Below, piece by piece: positions 1 to 6,149 of a stretch of 26,885 bases of DNA (positions are counted from its first letter, which is position 1; every line of letters starts with the position of its first letter). Below the pieces are notes generated by a model. That model was not told the DNA's origin, made no database searches, and saw only the letters and a list, made by a program, of their open reading frames with translations. The stretch comes from an uncultured Haemophilus sp. (GTDB lineage Bacteria > Pseudomonadota > Gammaproteobacteria > Enterobacterales > Pasteurellaceae), in contig NZ_CAJLNI010000010.1 of assembly GCF_905207935.1 (NCBI RefSeq), forward strand, positions 1 to 26,885, given 5' to 3'. Position numbers and translations under genes: made by a program.

Positions 1-338
1 AATTGAAGCGGTAGTCGAGCAAATTTATTTATTTTTAGAGAATGTAAGGGCGGATTGAGTATGAGGTTGGATTAACATCTGTCAAATCTCCCCTACCCCT
101 CTTTGCTAAAGAGGGGGATTTCTTGAGTAAATTGATAGTAGCGGGCTATTTATATTTTAGAATATGAGGGATTATTGAGTATTAGGTTGGATTAACCTCT
201 GCCACAAACGCAAGCGTTTGAACGTTGCTTTAGCAACGGCACGAAGTGCGAGCGAAGCGAGTAAATCTCCCTTAACCCCTCTTTGCTAAAGAGGGGAATT
301 CTTGAGTAAATTGATTGTAACTGGCTTATTTACATTTT
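1..338. repeat. Tandem ~120-bp noncoding repeat, two full copies plus a partial one
   Basis: There is no credible gene in positions 1-516. Copy A runs from about 31 to 152 and copy B from about 153 to 338. They share the blocks TTGAGTAT.AGGTTGGATTAA, the palindrome CCCCTCTTT-GCT-AAAGAGGGG (96-116 and 276-296) and CTTGAGTAAATTGAT. Bases 1-30 resemble the end of the unit, so a further copy probably begins outside the window. Removing a 59-bp insertion from copy B leaves a unit of about 120 bp in both. I do not recognise a named family; it looks like a noncoding repetitive element of the genome. Confidence 0.8.
204..262. repeat. 59-bp block of three mini-palindromes inserted in repeat copy B
   Basis: Copy A and the inverted third copy read directly from ctgYc into aaatctc, while copy B has exactly 59 extra bases at that point. 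The extra block holds three consecutive small hairpins: CAAACGC-AA-GCGTTTG (205-220), CGTTGCT-TT-AGCAACG (223-238) and GCAC-GAA-GTGC (239-249), followed by GCGAG-CGAA-GCGAG (249-261). Having interrupted and uninterrupted copies side by side defines both edges. The origin of the block is unknown. Confidence 0.75.
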
Positions 339-415
339 AATTTCAATGAAGATTAAATTATCTGCTTTCAAAAAACATTAAAGTAGAACATAGATATTTA
401 ACTCTGCAAAGATCC

Positions 416-457
416 AATCCCCTCTTTAGCAAAGAGGGGTAGGGGAGATTTGGCAGA
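416..457 (-). repeat. Inverted core copy of the upstream repeat, before glyS
   Basis: The reverse complement matches the core of copy A (78-120) with about two differences, including the CCCCTCTTT-AGC-AAAGAGGGG palindrome at 419-439. It lies opposite in orientation to copies A and B and ends 59 bases before the glyS start. It could form its own hairpin in RNA, or pair over a long range with copies A or B. Its glyS-proximal edge contains TTGGCA (450-455), similar to a -35 box, but no good -10 follows at normal spacing. Confidence 0.8.
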
Positions 458-516
458 AGTGATAACGAAGAAAATAAGAATTTAAATCTACAGAATTTTT
501 AAATAAGAGAAACAAA

Positions 517-2583
517 ATGACAACCCAAAACTTCCTAGTAGAAATCGGCACTGAAGAGCTGCCACCAAAAGCTCTCAAAACATTAGCGACCTCTTTTGCT
601 GATAACGTTGAGGCGGAATTGAACCAAGCAGGTTTAACCTTCGACAAAATCGAATGGTTTGCAGCGCCGCGTCGTTTGGCGGTGAAAGTGTTGAACTTAG
701 CCACACAACAACCGAGCAAAGAAATTGAAAAACGCGGACCTGCAGTATCAGCTGCGTTTGATGCGGAAGGTAAACCAACCAAAGCGGCAGAAGGCTGGGC
801 GCGTGGTTGTGGTATTACCGTTGAACAAGCAGAGCGCATTGCGACTGATAAAGGCGAATGGTTAGTTCACCGTGCAAAAATTGAAGGTCAACCGACCAAA
901 AACTTGCTTAACAGCATCGTTGCAAATGCGTTGGCAAAATTGCCAATTCCAAAACCAATGCGTTGGGCAGACAAAACCGTGCAATTTATTCGTCCGGTAC
1001 ACACTGTGACTATGTTGTTAGGTGACGAGTTAATTGAAGGCGAAATTTTAGGTGTAGCAAGTGCACGCACTATTCGCGGTCACCGTTTCTTAGGCGAAAA
1101 AGAATTTGAAATTCAACATGCAGACCAATATCCACAATTATTGCGTGAAAAAGGTTCTGTCGTAGCCGATTTCAATGAGCGTAAAGCGGAAATCCTTGCA
1201 AAATCTCAAGCAAAAGCGACTGCACTTGGCGGCGTGGCTGATATTGAAGAAAGCTTGCTTGAGGAAGTGACTTCATTGGTGGAATATCCAAATGTTTTAG
1301 CGGCAAAATTTGAAGAACGCTTTTTAGCGGTGCCTGCGGAAGCCTTGGTTTACACCATGAAAGGCGACCAAAAATATTTCCCAATTTATGACAAAGACGG
1401 CAAATTATTACCGCACTTTATTTTTGTCTCGAATATCAACCCAGAAGATCCAACCGCGATTATCGAAGGGAACGAAAAAGTGGTTCGTCCACGTTTAACC
1501 GATGCGGAATTCTTCTTCAAAACAGACTTAAAACAAAAACTGGTTGATCGTTTACCGCGCTTAGAAACCGTGTTGTTCCAACAACAACTGGGTACATTGA
1601 AAGACAAAACAGACCGCATTGAGCAACTGGCAGGCGAAATTGCAAAACAAATCGGTGCAGATGAAGTAAAAGCAAAACGTGCGGGTTTACTATCAAAATG
1701 TGACTTGATGACCAACATGGTATTCGAATTCACCGATACACAAGGTGTAATGGGTATGCATTATGCTCGTCATGACGGTGAAGACGAAGAAGTCGCAGTA
1801 GCATTAAATGAACAATATATGCCACGCTTTGCAGGTGATGAATTACCAAAATCACTCGTTGCAAGTGCGGTCGCTTTAGCGGATAAATTTGACACCTTAA
1901 CAGGGATCTTCGGTATCGGCCAAGCACCAAAAGGTAGCGCAGACCCATTTGCATTACGTCGTGCGGCATTAGGTGCATTACGTATTATCGTTGAGAAAAA
2001 CTTACCACTTGATTTAGAAGATTTAGTGAAAAAATCAGCCGCACTTTTCGGTGATAAACTCACGAATCAAAATGTGGTTGCTGATGTGGTGGACTTCATG
2101 CTTGGTCGTTTCCGTGCGTGGTATCAAGATGAAGGCATTGCAGTGGATGTGATTCAATCAGTATTGGTGCGTCGTCCAACTCGCCCTGCTGATTTTGATG
2201 CGCGCGTGCGTGCGGTTTCACACTTCCGTACGTTAGATTCAGCGGAAGCGCTAGCTGCAGCAAATAAACGTGTTAGCAATATCTTAGCCAAAGCGGATGC
2301 TACAATCGGTGAGATCAATTTGACCGCTTGCGTAGAGCCTGCAGAAAAAGCGCTTGCAGAAGCCGTACTTGCATTACGCACTGAAGTTCAACCGCTTATC
2401 GCACAAGGCGATTACACCGCAGTATTAGATAAATTAGCGAACTTACGCGCACCAGTAGACAACTTCTTTGATAACGTAATGGTAAATGCTGAAGATCCAG
2501 CATTACGCCAAAACCGCTTAGCGATTTTAAACACGTTGCAAGGCTTGTTCTTACAAGTGGCGGATATTTCGGTATTGCAATAA
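517..2583 (+). CDS. glyS: Glycine--tRNA ligase beta subunit
   Basis: This is the beta subunit of the bacterial alpha2beta2 glycyl-tRNA synthetase, which charges tRNA-Gly in the cytoplasm; the beta chain chiefly supplies tRNA binding and recognition. The 688 residues match the usual ~689 for gamma-proteobacteria. It begins with the family start TQNFLVEIGTEELPPKAL and contains the central GMHYARHDG segment and an anticodon-binding-like C-terminal region. The start ATG follows an AGAGA ribosome site. The partner glyQ usually lies directly upstream but is not in this window; repeat DNA occupies that space instead, so the two genes may be separated here. One uptake signal lies inside the gene (1863-1871). 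The identification is secure. Confidence 0.97.
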   Translation: MTTQNFLVEIGTEELPPKALKTLATSFADNVEAELNQAGLTFDKIEWFAAPRRLAVKVLNLATQQPSKEIEKRGPAVSAAFDAEGKPTKAAEGWARGCGITVEQAERIATDKGEWLVHRAKIEGQPTKNLLNSIVANALAKLPIPKPMRWADKTVQFIRPVHTVTMLLGDELIEGEILGVASARTIRGHRFLGEKEFEIQHADQYPQLLREKGSVVADFNERKAEILAKSQAKATALGGVADIEESLLEEVTSLVEYPNVLAAKFEERFLAVPAEALVYTMKGDQKYFPIYDKDGKLLPHFIFVSNINPEDPTAIIEGNEKVVRPRLTDAEFFFKTDLKQKLVDRLPRLETVLFQQQLGTLKDKTDRIEQLAGEIAKQIGADEVKAKRAGLLSKCDLMTNMVFEFTDTQGVMGMHYARHDGEDEEVAVALNEQYMPRFAGDELPKSLVASAVALADKFDTLTGIFGIGQAPKGSADPFALRRAALGALRIIVEKNLPLDLEDLVKKSAALFGDKLTNQNVVADVVDFMLGRFRAWYQDEGIAVDVIQSVLVRRPTRPADFDARVRAVSHFRTLDSAEALAAANKRVSNILAKADATIGEINLTACVEPAEKALAEAVLALRTEVQPLIAQGDYTAVLDKLANLRAPVDNFFDNVMVNAEDPALRQNRLAILNTLQGLFLQVADISVLQ

Positions 2584-2592
2584 TGAATCTAA

Positions 2593-2627
2593 AAAAGGAT
2601 GGTCAATTTTCCAACGACCATCCTTTT
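2593..2627 (+). terminator. Intrinsic terminator of glyS
   Basis: AAAAGGATGGTC (2593-2604) pairs perfectly with GACCATCCTTTT (2616-2627) across an 11-base loop, ten bases after the glyS stop. The stem ends in a T run, the standard form of a rho-independent terminator, and the A run on the other side would also allow some termination on the minus strand. Confidence 0.85.
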
Positions 2628-2632
2628 GTATA

Positions 2633-2661
2633 TAGACTTCAAATGATTATTTCTCTATAAT
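2633..2661 (+). promoter_or_regulatory. Promoter of the tRNA-Ile2 gene
   Basis: A perfect -10 box TATAAT (2656-2661) is preceded, at 17 bases, by TAGACT (2633-2638), a 4/6 match to the -35 consensus. The tRNA begins 13 bases after the -10. An uptake signal (2664-2672) fills the space between the -10 box and the mature tRNA 5' end. Confidence 0.65.
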
Positions 2662-2673
2662 CAACCGCACTTT

Positions 2674-2750
2674 CCCCCCTTAGCTCAGTCGGTTAGAGCA
2701 GGCGACTCATAATCGCTTGGTCACTGGTTCAAGTCCGGTAGGGGGGACCA
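2674..2750 (+). tRNA. tRNA-Ile2 (anticodon CAT, lysidine-modified), reads AUA
   Basis: The 77-nt gene folds into a full cloverleaf with acceptor stem 2674-2680/2740-2746, discriminator A2747 and encoded CCA 2748-2750. The anticodon is CAT within GACTCATAATC. From memory of E. coli tRNAs, the D arm, the anticodon arm GGCGA-CTCATAA-TCGCT and the variable region match tRNA-Ile2 (ileX) rather than elongator or initiator Met tRNA. In that tRNA the TilS enzyme converts C34 to lysidine, so it decodes AUA as isoleucine. The acceptor stem is almost all C/G and starts with a C1-G72 pair, whereas E. coli ileX starts with G. Automated tools often label this gene tRNA-Met. Confidence 0.9.
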
Positions 2751-2757
2751 TTTATTG

Positions 2758-2781
2758 AGATCGCATTAGGCGGTCTTTTTT
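2758..2781 (+). terminator. Intrinsic terminator of the tRNA-Ile2 unit
   Basis: AGATCGC (2758-2764) pairs with GCGGTCT (2770-2776), with one G-U pair and a 5-base loop, and is followed directly by a run of six T. It closes the single-tRNA transcript eight bases after the CCA end. Confidence 0.75.
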
Positions 2782-2802
2782 ATTGCCTTTCTCTAATGCG
2801 TT

Positions 2803-3528
2803 TTAGGCGTTATATCCTTTCAACAATTCAGTCCAATTTTCTTCATTGAATTGAATGTTCATTCTGCCGACTTCTTTGACAAAAGAGCGGTGTAATCTTT
2901 CCAAGTTGCCTTGTTTCCAAGAATCTCCTGATTTTTGACCGCACTTATCGAAATCAATGAGCCAACATTTTTGTTCATTTTCGAGTTGTTGAACGAGAAT
3001 ATTGTGAGCATTGAGATCCGTATGGCAAATTTGCAAATTATGTAACTGACGAATTAATTTACCGATAGCTTGCCAGACATCATTAGGCAGCTGCTGGGTT
3101 TGTAAAAGTGCAGTCAGATCTTGGGCGTTTTCGATCTTTTCAATCAAGATATCCGCTTGGTAGCAAATACCTAATTTGCCTTTTTTAACACGCGCAGCGA
3201 TCGGTTTGGGTACGGCTACACCTGCTTGATGGAGTTGATTTAAAAGCTGAAATTCTGCCACGCTGCGTGTTTCGGTAAATGATTGCAAACGATAGCGATC
3301 TTTGTTGAATTTTCCCCATAAACCACCGCGATAATAGTGACGAAGGGCTGTATTTACACCAAACAGATCTTTTGTATCCAGGAAGTAGGTTGTGCCACGT
3401 CCTTTGGCTGAACCGGTAATTCGTTGTTGTTTTTCCCAAAACGCCGATTCAAAAAATGAAGCAGGCTCTGTTGGTTTTTCCGTGAGATTAAAAAGAAAGA
3501 ATTGATTATCTTGTTGGAATTCAAGCAT
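2803..3528 (-). CDS. kdkA: 3-deoxy-D-manno-octulosonic acid (Kdo) kinase
   Basis: KdkA phosphorylates O-4 of the single Kdo residue on Kdo-lipid A at the inner membrane; it is typical of Haemophilus and relatives, whose core holds one phosphorylated Kdo. The 241 residues show the family's protein-kinase-like fold: catalytic loop HTDLNAHNIL (169-178, Asp171 the likely base) and metal-binding DFDK (192-195). It is transcribed divergently from opsX, with only 77 bases between the two starts, so their promoters must lie back to back; both act on the inner core. Its 3' end approaches the tRNA-Ile2 terminator. The gene holds one canonical uptake signal (2938-2946) and one AAGAGCGGT variant (2883-2891). 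Confidence 0.93.
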   Translation of the reverse strand: MLEFQQDNQFFLFNLTEKPTEPASFFESAFWEKQQRITGSAKGRGTTYFLDTKDLFGVNTALRHYYRGGLWGKFNKDRYRLQSFTETRSVAEFQLLNQLHQAGVAVPKPIAARVKKGKLGICYQADILIEKIENAQDLTALLQTQQLPNDVWQAIGKLIRQLHNLQICHTDLNAHNILVQQLENEQKCWLIDFDKCGQKSGDSWKQGNLERLHRSFVKEVGRMNIQFNEENWTELLKGYNA

Positions 3529-3605
3529 TTTAGTTGAACCGAATAATAGAAAATGCCCTCATTCTACTTTAAAATAGACGGAAATTAAATGCGCGAGGAA
3601 TTCAA

Positions 3606-4661
3606 ATGTCCCATTCTCCACTTTTTACCTCTCCCCCTAAATCACTTTGTATTTTGCGTTTGTCTGCAGTGGGTGATGTTTGCCATGCACTTGCGGTGGT
3701 ACAACATATTCAATGTTATTGGCCGCAAACAAAATTAACGTGGATTGTGGGTAAAACAGAAATGGGCTTGCTTTCTGGTATTGAAGGCGTGGAACTTGTT
3801 CCTTACGATAAAAAGAGCGGTTGGAAAGGTGTGTGGAATTTATGGATGTTTTTGAAAAATAATCAATTTGATGCGCTTTTGAATATGCAGACGGCATTTC
3901 GTGCTTCTATTATCTCTCTTGGTATTCAAGCGAAATATAAAATTGGGTTTGGCAAAAAACGTTCTCGAGAAGGGCAGTGGTTGTTTGTGAATCGTCGAGT
4001 TCAAGATCCCGACACACCTCATGTACTAGATGGTTTCATGGCTTTTGCAGATTATCTTGGTGTACCACCGGCAGAGATGCTTTCTTGGCAATTGGCAATT
4101 TCTGATTCAGATCGAGAATATGCCAAACAGTTTATTGATCCTACGCGTAAAAATCTGATTATTTCTCCTTGCTCTAGTAAAGCCGAGAAAGATTGGTTGG
4201 TGGAGCATTATGCGGAGGTGGCAAACATTGCTCATCAACATAATGTAAATGTGATTTTTTGTAGCTCGCCGGCAAAACGCGAATTAGAAATGGTGAAAAA
4301 AATTATCATACTTTGTGACTTTCAACCGGTTGATGCTTCAGGAAAAACCAGTTTGAAACAGCTTGCTGCATTAATTCATCAAGCAAATTTAGTCATCTCG
4401 CCCGATTCTGGTCCAGCCCATATTGCTACGACTCAAGGTACGCCAGTGATTGGATTGTATGCCTATCACAACCCATTGCGAACCGCACCTTATCATAATC
4501 TGGATAATGTGGTGTCGGTATATGAAGAAAATATGCAAAAAGAGCAAGGAAAACCTTCAAGTGAATTGCCTTGGGCGACCAAATTAAAAGGTAAAAATTT
4601 AATGGCTGAAATTCAGGTAGAGCAAGTGGTGGCTCAGATGAGAGCTTTGAATTTATTTTAA
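3606..4661 (+). CDS. opsX: ADP-heptose--lipooligosaccharide heptosyltransferase I (OpsX type)
   Basis: This GT9-family glycosyltransferase adds the first heptose to Kdo in the inner core of lipooligosaccharide, on the cytoplasmic face of the inner membrane. The 351 residues have the N-terminal Rossmann start CILRLSAVGDVCHALAVVQ and the family donor-binding motif ISPDSGPAHIATTQGTPVIGL near residues 261-281. The position next to kdkA matches my recollection of the opsX locus of H. influenzae, where OpsX does the WaaC step. A ribosome site GAGGAA lies seven bases before the ATG. The stop codon TAA (4659-4661) shares its last base with an uptake signal (4661-4669). Confidence 0.9.
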   Translation: MSHSPLFTSPPKSLCILRLSAVGDVCHALAVVQHIQCYWPQTKLTWIVGKTEMGLLSGIEGVELVPYDKKSGWKGVWNLWMFLKNNQFDALLNMQTAFRASIISLGIQAKYKIGFGKKRSREGQWLFVNRRVQDPDTPHVLDGFMAFADYLGVPPAEMLSWQLAISDSDREYAKQFIDPTRKNLIISPCSSKAEKDWLVEHYAEVANIAHQHNVNVIFCSSPAKRELEMVKKIIILCDFQPVDASGKTSLKQLAALIHQANLVISPDSGPAHIATTQGTPVIGLYAYHNPLRTAPYHNLDNVVSVYEENMQKEQGKPSSELPWATKLKGKNLMAEIQVEQVVAQMRALNLF

Positions 4662-4682
4662 AGTGCGGTCAATTTTAGAGAT

Positions 4683-4709
4683 AAAAAAAAAAGCCCTCAA
4701 ATGAGGGCT
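4683..4709 (-). terminator. Intrinsic terminator of the AhpD-like gene
   Basis: AGCCCTCA (4692-4699) and TGAGGGCT (4702-4709) form a perfect 8-bp stem; the innermost pairs must open to leave a normal loop. On the minus strand the stem is followed by a long T run (complement of 4683-4691), so it ends the gene at 4736-5080. For opsX on the plus strand only AAAAGA follows, so it is a poorer terminator in that direction. Confidence 0.8.
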
Positions 4710-4735
4710 AAAAGAATCATAAAGTTCCTTGCGAA

Positions 4736-5080
4736 TTATTCGCCTTTTTGTGCGTTGTAAGCTTCTAATGCACGAAGAGAGTAGGTGTAAGCTGCACCTG
4801 CATTTAATGCGATAGACATCGCTAATGCTGCTGCCACTTCTTCTTCAGTTGCACCTGCTTTCACTGCTTCATCAGCGTGCACGCCAATGCAGCTTTCACA
4901 ACGTGTTGTTACTGCAACTGCTAATGCAATTAATTCACGGGTTTTGGCATCTAATACGTTACCTTCTGCTGCCGCCGCACCTAATGCGCCATAAGCTTGT
5001 AACATTTTAGGGTATTTTTTACCTAATGCACCGAATGATTTTTTAACGTGTGCTACATCATTTTTCCAATCTGCAAACAT
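4736..5080 (-). CDS. Carboxymuconolactone decarboxylase (AhpD-like) family protein
   Basis: The 114-residue all-helical protein belongs to the AhpD-like/CMD family. It carries the redox motif Cys61-x2-Cys64-x3-His68 (TTRCESCIGVHADEAVKAG) with Glu49 eleven residues before, the arrangement used by AhpD-type thiol peroxidases and disulfide reductases. The substrate is unknown; a peroxide or thiol-stress role is inferred from the motif. The start has a strong AAGGAG ribosome site. It is divergent from an AraC regulator, which is its most likely regulator. A similar gene trio (this gene, AraC regulator, ABC exporter) occurs, as I recall, in H. influenzae at HI1053-HI1051. Confidence 0.85.
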   Translation of the reverse strand: MFADWKNDVAHVKKSFGALGKKYPKMLQAYGALGAAAAEGNVLDAKTRELIALAVAVTTRCESCIGVHADEAVKAGATEEEVAAALAMSIALNAGAAYTYSLRALEAYNAQKGE

Positions 5081-5118
5081 TGTTTTTCTCCTTAAATTTA
5101 GTACAAATTTCGAGAGGA

Positions 5119-5151
5119 ATTATAAGCAGATTAGCGTATGATACTTGTCAA
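5119..5151 (-). promoter_or_regulatory. Candidate promoter of the AhpD-like gene, over-long spacer
   Basis: On the minus strand a perfect TTGACA (5146-5151) and a perfect TATAAT (5119-5124) face the gene, but 21 bases separate them rather than 17. Either the two boxes are not used together, or the promoter needs help from an activator. The divergent AraC protein is the obvious candidate. Confidence 0.35.
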
Positions 5152-5183
5152 ATTGTCTTAACTTTTAGACGGAAAATCTCACA

Positions 5184-6074
5184 ATGGATTATTTAGATAA
5201 ATTAACACAGCTGGCGCAAGTGCGCGGGGAAATTAATATTCACTGCTTGTTTCAAGGGGATTGGCAAGTTGAACATCAGCCAGATGCGGCGGAATATCAA
5301 GGTTTATTTCATTTAATCGAGCAAGGTGAGTGCTGGGTAACCTTTGCGGGAAAACAGTTTCATTTGAAGAAAGGTGATCTCTTTTTTCTCCCTCAAAATC
5401 GACCGCACTTTTTGGGCAGTTCTCAACAAAAAAGAGAGAACAGCCTACAGCGAGCGCAATCAAATGCACTTTTTAATGTTCATCAAATAGGGGCCGGTAC
5501 GCCCGATCTGAAGATGTTTTGTGGGACGTTTTATTATCAAAAACCGTCATTATTAATTGATTCATTACCAGATTATTTGCATCTTTCGCTGCAAAATACA
5601 CCTGTACAGCCCTTGGTTTCACTTTTTTTACAAGAAGCCGAGAAACCGGAGCAAGGCACAAAATCTGTGATTGATGCATTATCAAACGTATTGTTTATTT
5701 ATATTTTGCGTCATGCTCAGCAAATAGGTTTGCTCAATCAAGGCTTATTAGCCGCGTTGCAGGATAAAAGGCTGAATCAAGTCCTTGAAAAAATCCTGTT
5801 TTCACCTCAATTAGATTGGAATATTGAGCAATTAGCAGAGTTGGCATCCATGTCTCGTGCGACCTTTATGCGGATTTTTCAACAGCAATTAGGGATGCCC
5901 CCAGGAAAATTTCTCACACAAGTGCGGTTAGAAATGGCGGCTGTTTTATTGAAAAATACGCAAAAGACCATTTTAGCGATCGCTCTTGAAGTGGGGTATC
6001 AATCAGAAGCACATTTTAGTAAGGCGTTTAAAGCAATTTATGGGCTTTCACCAAGCCAATTTCGCAAAACTTAG
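5184..6074 (+). CDS. AraC-family transcriptional regulator with N-terminal cupin domain
   Basis: The 296-residue protein has an N-terminal cupin-like sensor half (about 1-130, with the strand pattern GECWVTFAGKQFHLKKGD and LPQNRPHF) and a C-terminal AraC-type double helix-turn-helix (about 211-296), including SMSRATFMRIFQQ and the second-helix signature VGYQSEAHFSKAFKAIYGLSPSQFR. The layout matches cupin_6-type AraC regulators that answer small molecules or stress; the ligand is not known. It is divergent from the AhpD-like gene and 75 bases upstream of an ABC exporter gene, suggesting control of one or both. Two uptake signals lie inside the coding region (5402-5410 and 5920-5928). Confidence 0.9.
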   Translation: MDYLDKLTQLAQVRGEINIHCLFQGDWQVEHQPDAAEYQGLFHLIEQGECWVTFAGKQFHLKKGDLFFLPQNRPHFLGSSQQKRENSLQRAQSNALFNVHQIGAGTPDLKMFCGTFYYQKPSLLIDSLPDYLHLSLQNTPVQPLVSLFLQEAEKPEQGTKSVIDALSNVLFIYILRHAQQIGLLNQGLLAALQDKRLNQVLEKILFSPQLDWNIEQLAELASMSRATFMRIFQQQLGMPPGKFLTQVRLEMAAVLLKNTQKTILAIALEVGYQSEAHFSKAFKAIYGLSPSQFRKT

Positions 6075-6095
6075 CCCATCGTTTAAAACTTGCGT

Positions 6096-6136
6096 TATAA
6101 TGACCGCACTTTAGGCGGCTCTGTCGCCTTGTATTT
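6096..6136 (+). promoter_or_regulatory. TATAAT, uptake signal and small hairpin before the ABC exporter
   Basis: A perfect TATAAT (6096-6101) is followed at once by an uptake signal (6103-6111) and a small hairpin AGGCG-GCTCTGT-CGCCT (6113-6129) with TATTTTT after it. No convincing -35 box lies 16-18 bases upstream. It could be the exporter's promoter, or the hairpin could be a weak terminator for the AraC gene. Confidence 0.3.
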
Positions 6137-6149
6137 TTAAGGTATTGTT

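Noticed and set aside
31..338. Possible CRISPR array in the 5' repeats
   Set aside because: There are only two to three copies of a unit of about 120 bp with no spacers of constant size, and the repeat is palindromic throughout. It is not CRISPR.
426..839. Minus-strand open frame over the start of glyS and the repeat
   Set aside because: It is antisense to the highly conserved glyS start, has no recognisable family pattern and reads through repeat DNA. It is a shadow frame.
2674..2750. Elongator or initiator Met tRNA
   Set aside because: The anticodon is CAT, but the D arm and anticodon arm match tRNA-Ile2 as I remember it, and the acceptor stem does not resemble Met tRNAs.
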